Position numbers and translations under genes: made by a program | In this document: one piece after another, positions 1 through 7,933 of the stretch | Layout: every line of letters begins with the position of its first letter | Position numbering within the stretch: the first letter of the stretch is position 1 | Assembly: GCA_003550945.1 (NCBI GenBank) | Contig: PULL01000233.1 | Coordinates: forward strand, 1 to 10,501 | Direction: 5' to 3' | DNA: 10,501 bases | Source: Thioalkalivibrio sp. | GTDB lineage: Bacteria > Pseudomonadota > Gammaproteobacteria > Ectothiorhodospirales > Ectothiorhodospiraceae | Notes under the pieces: generated by a model | What the model was told of the DNA's origin: nothing | Seen by the model: only the letters and a program-made list of their open reading frames with translations | Databases searched by the model: none

Positions 1-1292
1 TCTGCGAAGGAACGGGGATCGCGCTGGCGCTGGAGACCGGGGTCGCACCGCTGGGCAACATGGAGGCCGTGCAGTTTCATCCGACCGCGATCATTACCGC
101 GGGCATTCTGACCACCGAGGGCTGCCGTGGCGATGGCGGTGTGCTGCGCGATGTCGATGGCCACCGGTTCATGCCCGACTACGAGCCCGAGAAGAAGGAG
201 CTCGCATCGCGCGACGTGGTATCGCGGCGCATGACCGAGCACATGCGCAAGGGCAAGGGGGTTCCGTCGCGCTATGGCGACCACCTGTGGCTGGACATCA
301 CCGGGCTCGGCCGCGCGCACATCGAGAAGAACCTGCGCGAGGTGAAGGACATCTGCGAGTACTTCCTGGGCATCGATGCGGTCACCGACTGGATTCCGGT
401 ACGGCCGACGCAGCACTACTCGATGGGCGGCATCCGCACCGATCACACCGGGCAGAGCCCGACCCTTAAGGGACTGTTCTCCTGCGGGGAAGCGGCCTGC
501 TGGGACCTGCACGGCTTCAACCGCCTCGGCGGCAACTCCGTGGCCGAAACGGTCGTCGCGGGGATGATCGTCGCCGAGTTCATCGCCGACTTCTGCGAGT
601 CCGAGGCAGGTGAAGTCAGCGTCCGCTCGGACCTGGTGCGCGGCTTCCTGGAGCGCGAGCAGCAGCGGCTCGACGAGTTGCTCGATCGCCAGGACGGCGA
701 GAGTGCGACCGAGCTGCGCGAGCGGATGGAGACGGTGATGATGGAAAAGGTCGGCATCTTCCGCACCGGCGAAGAACTGGAGGCGGCGGTGAACGAACTT
801 CGGGAACTGCAGGTACGCAGCCGCAACATCGCGGTCCGGACCCGGACGCGCGGCGCCAATCCCGAACTCGTCGCTGCGTACCGCGTGCAGAAGATGCTGA
901 AGATCGCGCTGTGCGTGGCGCAGGGCGCGCTGTTGCGGACCGAGAGCCGTGGTGCCCACTTCCGTGAGGACTTCCCGCAGCGCAACGACCGCGACTGGCT
1001 GAAGCGGACGCTCGCGACCTGGCCAGCGGAAACCGACGAGCTGCCGACCATCGGTTACGAGGACATCGATGTGAACGCGATGGAGTTGCCTCCGGGTTTC
1101 CGCGGCTACGGTGCGCGCAACCACGTCGATCACCCGGATACCGATAGCCGGGTGAAGGAGGTCGAGCAGACGGTGGCCGGCTTGGGCGATGCGGATCGCT
1201 TCCAACGTCAGGAAGCGCTGATGGAATACGAGTCCCTGCTGCCGGAGAAGTACCGCGGACGCAACGAACGCCTGACGGAGAGGCTGCCATGA
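1..1292 (+). CDS. frdA: Fumarate reductase (or succinate dehydrogenase) flavoprotein subunit, 3' part
   Basis: This is the C-terminal ~429 residues of the FAD-containing catalytic subunit of quinol:fumarate reductase, which interconverts fumarate and succinate on the cytoplasmic membrane face. The frame is open to the left edge (first whole codon at base 3), so the ATG at 60 is internal. Visible family motifs are the substrate-binding HPT (bases 135-143), the SRDVVSRR segment whose first Arg (210-212) matches the catalytic proton-shuttle Arg, the RPTQHYSMGG block with the active-site His at 414-416, and the FAD/substrate segment GEAACWDLHGFNRLGGNS (Arg at 522-524). The wording of that last segment resembles Wolinella/Campylobacter FrdA as I remember it, more than E. 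coli FrdA. The TGA overlaps the ATG of frdB, so the two are translationally coupled. In the Wolinella-type operon a diheme cytochrome b gene (frdC) precedes frdA; it would lie upstream of this window. Whether it works as reductase or dehydrogenase in vivo cannot be told from sequence. Confidence 0.95.
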   Translation, partial: CEGTGIALALETGVAPLGNMEAVQFHPTAIITAGILTTEGCRGDGGVLRDVDGHRFMPDYEPEKKELASRDVVSRRMTEHMRKGKGVPSRYGDHLWLDITGLGRAHIEKNLREVKDICEYFLGIDAVTDWIPVRPTQHYSMGGIRTDHTGQSPTLKGLFSCGEAACWDLHGFNRLGGNSVAETVVAGMIVAEFIADFCESEAGEVSVRSDLVRGFLEREQQRLDELLDRQDGESATELRERMETVMMEKVGIFRTGEELEAAVNELRELQVRSRNIAVRTRTRGANPELVAAYRVQKMLKIALCVAQGALLRTESRGAHFREDFPQRNDRDWLKRTLATWPAETDELPTIGYEDIDVNAMELPPGFRGYGARNHVDHPDTDSRVKEVEQTVAGLGDADRFQRQEALMEYESLLPEKYRGRNERLTERLP

Positions 1293-2062
1293 AGGGGAAC
1301 GGAGAAGCGCAGAAGGCTGGCGAGGGCGCCGTGGCCCGCCGCCTGAAAATCAACGTGCTTCGTTATAACCCGCAGGATCCGGAAAGCCGCCCGCATCTGC
1401 AGACCTTCGAGGTTGACGAGGCGCCCAGCATGACGCTGTTCGTCGCGCTGAACGACATCCGCGACCGCCAGGATCCGTCGCTGCAGTTCGACTTCGTGTG
1501 CCGGGCCGGGATCTGCGGCAGCTGCGCAATGCTGATCGACGGTCGTCCGGGGCTGGCCTGCCGCACGCTGACCAGCAGCCTCGGCGAGCAGATCACGCTG
1601 GCGCCGCTGCCGTTCTTCGAACTGATCGGCGACCTGTCGGTGAATACCGGCAAGTGGATGCGGGGCATGAGCGAGCGGCTGGAGGCCTGGATCCATACGT
1701 CCGAGGAAGTCGATGTCCGGCGGTTGGAGGAGCGGATGGAGCCGGAGCTCGCCGAGCAGATCTACGAGCTCGAGCGCTGCATCGAGTGCGGGTGTTGCCT
1801 GGCCGCCTGTGGCACCGCGCGGATGCGGGAGAATTTCGTGGGTGCGGTCGGCCTGAACAAGATTGCCCGGCTCAGGTTGGACCCCCGCGATCAGCGCGCC
1901 GATGCCGACTACTACGAACTGATCGGCGACGACAACGGCGTGTTCGGCTGCATGAGCCTGCTGGGCTGCCAGGACGTATGTCCCAAGGATCTGGATCTGC
2001 AGACCCAGATCGCCTACATGCGGCGGAAGATGCTGCGCGCAGCCGTGTTTCCGTCACGCTGA
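1289..2062 (+). CDS. frdB: Fumarate reductase iron-sulfur subunit
   Basis: This 257-residue protein carries electrons between the quinone site of the membrane subunit and the FAD of FrdA. An N-terminal ferredoxin domain holds the [2Fe-2S] ligands Cys71, Cys76, Cys79 and Cys91. The C-terminal domain has CIECGCC (Cys164, 167, 170 for [4Fe-4S]; Cys174 for [3Fe-4S]) and a second set, Cys221, Cys227 (3Fe-4S) and Cys231 (4Fe-4S). All expected ligands are present. Phrases such as FDFVCRAGICGSC, SLACRT-like GLACRT, and YYELIGDDNGVFGCM are close to Wolinella FrdB as recalled, supporting the diheme (type B) quinol:fumarate reductase class. The first ~18 residues are a polar extension before the conserved LKINVLRYNP strand. 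The start is set by the ATGA overlap with frdA and a GGAGAGG ribosome-binding site at 1277-1283, five bases before the ATG. No gene follows in the same direction, so this looks like the operon end. Confidence 0.96.
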   Translation: MKGNGEAQKAGEGAVARRLKINVLRYNPQDPESRPHLQTFEVDEAPSMTLFVALNDIRDRQDPSLQFDFVCRAGICGSCAMLIDGRPGLACRTLTSSLGEQITLAPLPFFELIGDLSVNTGKWMRGMSERLEAWIHTSEEVDVRRLEERMEPELAEQIYELERCIECGCCLAACGTARMRENFVGAVGLNKIARLRLDPRDQRADADYYELIGDDNGVFGCMSLLGCQDVCPKDLDLQTQIAYMRRKMLRAAVFPSR

Positions 2063-2081
2063 CGTCGCCGGTCGGTGAGGG

Positions 2082-2163
2082 GGCTCGGCTCCTACACGGG
2101 CTGAGCGCATTGCTGTGGGAGCCAGCCTTTGGCCGATGGGCTTGTACCAACGCCCGATCGGCC
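2082..2163. repeat. Two consecutive hairpins after frdB (REP-like intergenic element)
   Basis: The first inverted repeat pairs 2087-2096 (GGCTCCTACA) with 2114-2123 (TGTGGGAGCC). After a one-base bulge it extends by 2082-2085 with 2124-2127, giving a 14-pair stem around a 17-base loop. The second pairs GGCCGAT and GGGC (2131-2141) with GCCC and ATCGGCC (2152-2163), with one bulged G and a 10-base loop. Neither is followed by a T-run, so these are not canonical intrinsic terminators. The TGTGGGAGC/GTAGGAGC wording is of the kind seen in dispersed palindromic elements of gammaproteobacteria. The 12 bases at 2116-2127 recur inverted at 8651-8662. They may protect the frdB 3' end or end transcription from both sides; that role is inferred. 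Confidence 0.55.
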
Positions 2164-2193
2164 CCTTCCCTCACACCGCGTCGCCCTACCGTC

Positions 2194-2307
2194 TTAATCC
2201 CAGAGCAGCACGAGGACGGACACCAGGATCGGTGCGCCGGCGACGATCGCGAGCGTCACCAGGCAGAGCGTGCATTCCTTGAGGTTTTTCAGTCTGAAGA
2301 ATCGCAT
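2194..2307 (-). CDS. Possible 37-residue single-pass membrane miniprotein
   Basis: On the minus strand an ATG at 2307 opens a 37-codon frame ending in TAA at 2194. The product starts with a short basic stretch (MRFFRLKNLK), then ECTLC with two cysteines three apart, then about 22 strongly hydrophobic residues ending VLVLLWD. This is the layout of a small inner-membrane protein with its N-terminus inside. The frame continues upstream of the ATG without a stop, but that part looks like non-coding translation. I see no convincing Shine-Dalgarno in the bases just before the ATG, which weakens the call. The gene lies in the spacer between frdB and the end of relA; the 188 bases separating it from the relA stop hold no other feature I can support. 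I do not recognise a family. It could be a chance hydrophobic ORF. Confidence 0.4.
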   Translation of the reverse strand: MRFFRLKNLKECTLCLVTLAIVAGAPILVSVLVLLWD

Positions 2308-2495
2308 GGTCGTTCGGTGGATATTTTCGGCGCGGGAAGATGCCACAGAGCGAATTGTGGGGCAGGTTCCCATCCGATCATTCAGTGAGTTTGCGTGCAG
2401 TCCCCACACTGAAGAGTCGGCGGGACGGGTCGCTTTCTGAAACGGGTTCCAGGGTATCGGCACGGTTGGCGTTGCCGCTATGGGCAAACCGGGGA

Positions 2496-4667
2496 TCATT
2501 GCCGGGCCGGGACGACGCTGGAGCGGCGCCGGACGCTGTACACGTTCGCAAGCGCCTGGATGCGGTCGAACAGGCCACTGAGCTGGCTGAGGCTCTCGAC
2601 CTCGGCGGTCAGTTCCATGTGCACCGACCGGTCCACGGGATGGGTGCGGGTCTGCACCGCCAGCAGGTTCACGTTGGCGTTCGCGAACACGTTGCTGATG
2701 TCGCGCAGCAGTCCCGGGCGGTCCTGTGCCTCGACGGTCATGTCCACCGCCTGGGTGGGCGCCTCCTCGCCCCAGCTGACCGAGATCAGCCGCGAGCGCT
2801 TCTCTTCAGGCAGGCGCAGAATGTTCACGCAGTCGCGGCGGTGCACCGAGACGCCCTTGCCGCGGGTGATGAATCCGACAATCGCGTCGCCCGGTACCGG
2901 GCTGCAGCAGTTGGCGAGGTTGGTCAGAAGCCCCCCGACGCCCCGGATGTGAATGTCACCGCCGCGCCATGGCTTGCCTTCGTTCACCGGGCGGCGTCGC
3001 GCGCGCAGGGCCGGAATGGGTTCCGCCGCATCGACCTGCAGCTTCTGGGCCACCTGAGAGGTGGTCAGGTCGCCCGCGCCCAGCGCGATCAGCATGTCCT
3101 CCGAACGCCGGAAGCCGAGTTTCGTGGCGAGATCGTCGTGGTCGACCTGGCTCACGCCCAGCCGCTGGCATTCCCGATCGAGCAGGCTGCGCCCGGTTGA
3201 CAGGTGCTCTTCCTGGTTCTGCTGCCGGAACCAGCTGCGCACCTTGTTCCGTGCGCGGGTCGTCTGCAGGTAACCGAGTGCCGGGTTCAGCCAGTCACGG
3301 CTCGGACCGCCCTGGCGCGTGGTCAGAATCTCGACCCGCTGCCCGGAGCGCAGACGGTAGGTCAGCGGTACGATCCGGCCATCGACCTTGGCGCCACGGC
3401 AGCGGTGCCCGACCTCCGTGTGCACGCCGTACGCGAAATCCAGCGGTGTCGCGCCGGCGGGCAGGTCCAGCACTTCGCCTCGCGGCGTCAGCACGAACAC
3501 CCGCTGATGCAGGACCTCGCTCTGGAATTCCTCCAGCAGGTTCTGATCGTCGCCGTCGGATTCCAGGAGTTGGCGCAGCGATGCGATGGCCCGGTTCAGC
3601 GCCTTGTCTTCGCGACCGCCCTCCTTGTAGCGCCAGTGCGCCGCGACTCCGAGTTCGGCGAATTCGTGCATCGCCCGGGTCCGGATCTGCACCTCGACCA
3701 CCTTGCCCTCCGGTCCGATCACCGCGGTGTGCAAGGACTGGTAGCCGTTGTCCTTGGGGTTGGCAATGTAGTCGTCGAACTCGCGCGGCAGATGCGGCCA
3801 CTGGTTGTGAACGATGCCCAGCACCGTGTAGCAGGCGGAAAGCTCGTCGACGATGACCCGGGTTGCGCGCAGATCGGTGAGTTCCTCCAGTGCGAGCTGC
3901 TTTTTCTGCATCTTGCGCCAGATGCTGTAGATGTGTTTCGGGCGCCCGTAGACGCGTGCTCTCACGGATTCGGCCTCAACCGCCTTCTGCAACTCGCGGG
4001 TGAACGCGTTGACGTAGTTCTCGCGCGCGCGCCGGTCGGCGTCGAGTCCGTTGGCGATCGCCCGGTAGGCGGCCGGCTCGAGAATGCGCAGCGACAGATC
4101 CTCCATCTCCCACTTCAGGGAGCCGATACCGAGGCGGTTGGCCAGCGGCGCCAGCACGTCGAGGGTTTCCTGCGCGAGCAGGGCCGCGTCCGGTTCGTGC
4201 CGTTTCGCGGCGAGGCGCAGGTTCTGCAGCCGGAACGCGAGCTTGATCAGCACCGCGCGGACGTCATCGACCATCGCCAGCAGCATCCGGCGCAGCCGCT
4301 CCGCCTGTTCCGGACGCCCGGTCGGGGCTTCGAACCGCCGGCGCACCAGCTCGCTGACGTTTTCGGTGAGGCGCGTCACCACTTCACCGAACTGCTGGGT
4401 CATCTGGTCGTGCGTCAGGCGGTGGGCGAAGACCGCGGGGATCAGCAGGGTGGCGATCAGCGTCTGGCGGTCGACGTTCAGACCGCGCAGGATTTCGGCC
4501 ACGTCGAGGGGGTGGGTCTGAAGCCCGGACTCGTCGACCGAGTCCAGCGCGTAGGCGATTGCGGCCGACAGTTGGACGTCGGGGGTGTCCGAGCCCGCGA
4601 AATGGCGGGTCAGCTCGGCGCGTTCCATCCCCTGCAGTGTCTGGTCGGTCAGCAGTGAGTGACGCAT
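2496..4667 (-). CDS. relA: (p)ppGpp synthetase RelA
   Basis: This long RelA/SpoT-family protein makes (p)ppGpp from ATP and GDP/GTP at stalled ribosomes. It has 723 residues from the ATG at 4667, close to E. coli RelA (744). Order: a degenerate hydrolase-like region (~20-160) lacking the HD...ED catalytic signature; a synthetase domain with GRPKHIYSIWRKMQ (~241-254), EFDDYIANPK (~296-305), GYQSLHT and VEVQIRTRAMHE; a TGS domain (~388-450); a Cys/His domain with NCCSPVPGD (~586-594) and HRRDC; and a C-terminal ACT domain (~641-716). The acidic EFDD motif and the missing hydrolase residues mark RelA rather than bifunctional SpoT/Rel. An in-frame GTG at 4700 would add 11 residues (734 total). 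Neither start has a strong Shine-Dalgarno; I prefer the ATG, with moderate confidence. It lies 51 bases after the ybbP stop on the same strand, so it may be cotranscribed, although a TATACT sequence sits in that gap. Confidence 0.95.
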   Translation of the reverse strand: MRHSLLTDQTLQGMERAELTRHFAGSDTPDVQLSAAIAYALDSVDESGLQTHPLDVAEILRGLNVDRQTLIATLLIPAVFAHRLTHDQMTQQFGEVVTRLTENVSELVRRRFEAPTGRPEQAERLRRMLLAMVDDVRAVLIKLAFRLQNLRLAAKRHEPDAALLAQETLDVLAPLANRLGIGSLKWEMEDLSLRILEPAAYRAIANGLDADRRARENYVNAFTRELQKAVEAESVRARVYGRPKHIYSIWRKMQKKQLALEELTDLRATRVIVDELSACYTVLGIVHNQWPHLPREFDDYIANPKDNGYQSLHTAVIGPEGKVVEVQIRTRAMHEFAELGVAAHWRYKEGGREDKALNRAIASLRQLLESDGDDQNLLEEFQSEVLHQRVFVLTPRGEVLDLPAGATPLDFAYGVHTEVGHRCRGAKVDGRIVPLTYRLRSGQRVEILTTRQGGPSRDWLNPALGYLQTTRARNKVRSWFRQQNQEEHLSTGRSLLDRECQRLGVSQVDHDDLATKLGFRRSEDMLIALGAGDLTTSQVAQKLQVDAAEPIPALRARRRPVNEGKPWRGGDIHIRGVGGLLTNLANCCSPVPGDAIVGFITRGKGVSVHRRDCVNILRLPEEKRSRLISVSWGEEAPTQAVDMTVEAQDRPGLLRDISNVFANANVNLLAVQTRTHPVDRSVHMELTAEVESLSQLSGLFDRIQALANVYSVRRRSSVVPARQ

Positions 4668-4718
4668 AAGCGAAGTATATCCGGGAGTTGGGGAAAACAC
4701 CCCGCCGGGTGGACCCCT

Positions 4719-7217
4719 TTACTCGGGGCCGCGCAGCACGCGCAGCGGTGCGAGGTCCAGCACCCGCCGCGTACCCAGCCAGCCGGCCAGTCCGATGCCG
4801 AGGGTTCCGCCGGCCACACCGAAGACGAAGGTCATCGGGTTGATCGTGTAGTCGAACCCGAACACCTGCCAGGCCAGCAGTCCTCCGACTGCACTCGCGA
4901 TCAGCGCCGCGAGCAGCCCCGACAACAGCCCCAGCGCGCCGAACTCGGCGAGCAGGCCGTTGCGGATCTGCTGCCGTCTCGCGCCCAGCGTTCGCAGCAG
5001 CGCCGTCTCGCGCCTGCGCACGTCTCGGGTTGCCTGCACCGCCGCGTACAGCACGGTCAGGCCGGCGAACAGTGTGAACAGGAACACGTACTCGACCGCG
5101 CGGGTCGCTTGCTCGATCACTGCGCGGACCTGCGCGAGCAGCGCCGCGACGTCGATCGCGGTCACTGCCGGAAACTCGCGCAGCCAGCGGTTCTTCTCGC
5201 CTTCCAGCGCATCGGGCAGGTGGATGCTGGTGATGTAGGTGCGTGGCTGCTCCTCCAGCAGCGCTGGCGGACCGATCACGAAGAAGTTGACCTTGAAACT
5301 GTCCCAGTCGACCTCGCGGATGCTGGTGATTCGGCCGCTGAACGGGGCCCCCGCGATGGTGAAGGTCAGTTCGTCGCCCAGGCGCAGTCCGAAGCGCTCC
5401 ATCAGCCCGCTCTCGACCGACCATTCGCCCGCTGCGGGCTCCGGGTCGAACCAGCGACCGGCGACGATCCGGTTGTGCGCGGGTGGTGCCTGCGCGTGGG
5501 ACAGGTTGAATTCGCGCTCGAGCAGCCGGCGCGCCCGATCGTCCTCGAAGTCCGCCGCCGAAACGCGCTCGCCATTGATCTCGACCAGCCGCCCGCGGAT
5601 CATCGGCTCCATCGTCGGCCGCTCCAGTCCCGAGCCCTCGATGCGATCCGCGAAGGCCTGCTCCTGTCCCGGCTGTACGTTGATGAAGAACAGGTTCGGG
5701 GCGTCGGCCGGGATATTCTGCTCCCAGGCGGAGAGCAGATCGACCCGGACGATCGCAAGCAGCAGCAGTGCGAGGATGCCGATGCTGAACGCGACCATCT
5801 GGATCGCGCTCAGGCCACCGCGCCGGGAAAGGTTCGCGAGACCGAAGCGCAGCGCCATGCCGCCGCGGTCGCGCAAAGGTCTCAGCAGCACGATCAGCAG
5901 CCAACCGAGGGCTCCGAGCACCACCAGCGCGATCCCGGTGCCGACCAGCACCCAGGCCGCGAGTACGGGATCGGCCGATTGCCAGTAGAGCAGGGCGCCG
6001 AAAGTGATCAGTGCCAGTGCCGTGGACAGCCAGACCGACACCGGCGGCAACCCGAGGTTGCGTTGCAGTACCCGTAGCGGCGGCACCCGCCCGATGCGCA
6101 GCAGGGCCGGCAGCGCGAATCCGGCGGCCGTGATCAGGCCAACACCCAGCCCTGCGACCAGCGGACGCCAGCCCGGCGGCGGGAGATCAGCCGCAAGCCA
6201 GTCGCGCAGCATTCCGCTGAGCACGAACTGCGCGGCAAAGCCCAGTGCCAGCCCCAGGACGCTGGCGCCCGCCGCGATCGCGAGCACGCGCAGGAAGTAC
6301 AGCCGCAATACACGGTGCCGGCTCGCGCCGAGGGCGCGCATCACCGCGGCCGCGTCCGCACGCTGGTTCGCGTAATGATGCGCGGCCACCGCGATCGCCG
6401 CCCCCGCGAGCAGCACGGCCATCAGCGAGGCCAGCCCGAGGAAGCGCCGCGCGCGGTTGACCGCCTCGCGCAGTTCCGGGTTCGCGTCCTCCAAGTCGAG
6501 CAGGCGTTGCCCCTCGACCATTTCGTTGTCCAGCCACGAGCCCAGCCCTTCAACCGCAGCCGGTGGGCCTGCGGCCAGGAACTGGTGCCGCACGCGGCTC
6601 CCCGGGCCGATCAGGCCCGTGCGCTCGAGGTCCTCGAAATGGATGAGCAGACGCGGAGCGATGTCGAACAGGTTGCTGCCGCGATCGGGTTCCACCAGCA
6701 TTTGCGCGGCAAGGTTCAGCGTCAGGTAACCAAGTTCGACGGCATCGCCTGGCGTGAGATCGAGAGACAGCAGAAGCGCGCCATCGCCCCAGGCTTCGCC
6801 GGGCGCCGGGCCGTGGCGAAGGCGCTCCGGTTCCGGGTCCGCGCGCAGTTGCACCTCTCCCCGAAGCGGCCAGTCCTGGTCGACGGCCCGTACCGAGACC
6901 AGTTGTGACTCGTCGTCGGGCGTGAACAGCACGCTGGGCAATGTCGCGCTCCGGGTTGCCGAAAGGCCCCGGGCCCGGGCTTCCTCCAGCCAGTGTTCCG
7001 GGATCGCCGAATCCGAGACCACCGCAATGTCGCCGCCCAGCAGCGTCGCGGCCTGCTGGGTCATGCCGCGCTCGACCCGGTCGGTGAAGAAGCCGACTGC
7101 GGCGACCGCGGCCACCGCGATCACCAGCGCGGCGGCCAGCACCCGCAGCTCGGGGCTGCGCCATTCGCGCAACGTGTCGCGCAGGAAGGCCGAGCCGCGT
7201 CGTGGTGCCGGTGTCAC
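4719..7217 (-). CDS. ybbP: YbbP-type ABC transporter permease with two FtsX domains
   Basis: This 832-residue inner-membrane protein is the permease partner of the ATPase encoded just upstream. Visible layout: a membrane segment at ~25-44; a large extracytoplasmic domain (~45-255); a three-helix FtsX core (~257-280, 303-336, 352-375); extra helices at ~396-412, 418-447 and 470-490; a second extracytoplasmic domain (~495-700); and a C-terminal FtsX core (~708-727, 754-785, 795-815) ending in PLRVLRGPE. The duplicated cores, the N-terminal REWRSPELRVL and the MEPMIRGRL-like periplasmic segment match E. coli YbbP (about 800 residues) as recalled. Substrates are not established; MacB/LolCDE-like systems act mechanically on periplasmic or membrane-bound cargo. 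The GTG start at 7217 overlaps the ybbA TGA in GTGA, with a GGGGTG-like ribosome-binding site a few bases before it, so the pair is translationally coupled. relA follows. Confidence 0.93.
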   Translation of the reverse strand: MTPAPRRGSAFLRDTLREWRSPELRVLAAALVIAVAAVAAVGFFTDRVERGMTQQAATLLGGDIAVVSDSAIPEHWLEEARARGLSATRSATLPSVLFTPDDESQLVSVRAVDQDWPLRGEVQLRADPEPERLRHGPAPGEAWGDGALLLSLDLTPGDAVELGYLTLNLAAQMLVEPDRGSNLFDIAPRLLIHFEDLERTGLIGPGSRVRHQFLAAGPPAAVEGLGSWLDNEMVEGQRLLDLEDANPELREAVNRARRFLGLASLMAVLLAGAAIAVAAHHYANQRADAAAVMRALGASRHRVLRLYFLRVLAIAAGASVLGLALGFAAQFVLSGMLRDWLAADLPPPGWRPLVAGLGVGLITAAGFALPALLRIGRVPPLRVLQRNLGLPPVSVWLSTALALITFGALLYWQSADPVLAAWVLVGTGIALVVLGALGWLLIVLLRPLRDRGGMALRFGLANLSRRGGLSAIQMVAFSIGILALLLLAIVRVDLLSAWEQNIPADAPNLFFINVQPGQEQAFADRIEGSGLERPTMEPMIRGRLVEINGERVSAADFEDDRARRLLEREFNLSHAQAPPAHNRIVAGRWFDPEPAAGEWSVESGLMERFGLRLGDELTFTIAGAPFSGRITSIREVDWDSFKVNFFVIGPPALLEEQPRTYITSIHLPDALEGEKNRWLREFPAVTAIDVAALLAQVRAVIEQATRAVEYVFLFTLFAGLTVLYAAVQATRDVRRRETALLRTLGARRQQIRNGLLAEFGALGLLSGLLAALIASAVGGLLAWQVFGFDYTINPMTFVFGVAGGTLGIGLAGWLGTRRVLDLAPLRVLRGPE

Positions 7218-7933
7218 TGCAGCACCCCGTCACGGATGTGCACGATGCGGTCGCAGCGATTGGCCAGCGCCGGGTCGTGCGTGACCAGCACCAGCGCGGC
7301 CCGGCTGTCGGCGGCGCTGCCGTCGGCACCGGATCCGGCGAGTCCGAACAGCAGCTCGATGATGCGCGCGCCAGTCTCGGCGTCCAGGTTTCCGGTGGGT
7401 TCGTCGGCGAACAGCACCGCCGGACGGTCGACGATCGCGCGGGCGATTGCCACGCGTTGCTGCTCCCCGCCGGAAAGCTGGTGCGGATAATGGCTGGCGC
7501 GCGCCTGAAGGCCGACCTGCTCCAGTGCAGTGCGGGCGCGGTCCGTGAGTTCGCGGGCGGAGACGCGGTCATTGGCGGGGTTCAGCTCCAGTGGCAGCAG
7601 CACGTTCTCCAGTGCGGTCAGCGCTGGCAGCAACTGGAACGACTGGAACACGAAGCCCACCCGTCCCGCGCGCAGCGCGGCGCGCCCATCCTCATCCAGT
7701 TTCCCGATATCCTTGCCGAGCAGGCGAACTTCTCCGGCACTCGGAGCGTCCAGACCAGCAAGAAGGCCCAGCAAGGTCGACTTGCCCGAGCCGGAGGCGC
7801 CCAGGATCGCGAGGCTCTCGCCGGGCTTTACCGCCAGCGAGATGCCGCGCAGGATCTCCAGCGGCCCGCTGGGTCCGTGAATCCGCTTTTCCAGGCCGGT
7901 TGCCTGCAGTACGGAGTTCGAGGATGCATCCAT
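7214..7933 (-). CDS. ybbA: YbbA-type ABC transporter ATP-binding protein
   Basis: This 239-residue MacB/LolD-class ATPase powers the YbbP permease from the cytoplasmic side. All nucleotide-binding motifs are intact: Walker A GASGSGKS (45-52), the Q-loop in VFQSFQ (~95-100), the ABC signature LSGGEQQR (153-160), Walker B VLFADEP (173-179) followed by TGNLD, and the H-loop VTHD (His219). Residues ~199-213 form a short Gly/Ala/Ser/Asp-rich insertion between Walker B and the H-loop. The frame is open far upstream, but the upstream translation has no ABC similarity. The ATG at 7933 is preceded by AGGA (7942-7945 on this strand) with 8 bases between, which fixes the start. That ATG shares two bases with the ATG of divergent tesA. 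E. coli has the same tesA/ybbA/ybbP arrangement. Confidence 0.95.
   Translation of the reverse strand: MDASSNSVLQATGLEKRIHGPSGPLEILRGISLAVKPGESLAILGASGSGKSTLLGLLAGLDAPSAGEVRLLGKDIGKLDEDGRAALRAGRVGFVFQSFQLLPALTALENVLLPLELNPANDRVSARELTDRARTALEQVGLQARASHYPHQLSGGEQQRVAIARAIVDRPAVLFADEPTGNLDAETGARIIELLFGLAGSGADGSAADSRAALVLVTHDPALANRCDRIVHIRDGVLQ

Noticed and set aside
1498..2388. Plus-strand frame overlapping frdB and running into the spacer
   Set aside because: It is out of phase with frdB, which has all cluster-binding cysteines. The translation is low-complexity Arg/Gly/Ala typical of a shifted frame.
3204..4658. Long plus-strand frame (484 codons) opposite relA
   Set aside because: Antisense open frames of this length are expected in GC-rich genes with strong third-position bias. 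The translation (rich in Arg, Gln, Val, His) resembles no protein family, and RelA on the other strand is intact.
4659..6077. Plus-strand frame of 472 codons opposite ybbP
   Set aside because: It is a Gln/Arg/Asp-rich antisense shadow of the YbbP gene with no recognisable domain or ribosome-binding site.
4719..7933. YbbAP as a macrolide exporter (MacB) or lipoprotein exporter (LolCDE)
   Set aside because: The permease has two FtsX cores and more than 800 residues, and the divergent tesA neighbour matches the YbbP arrangement. MacB and LolC/E have a single core and different partners.
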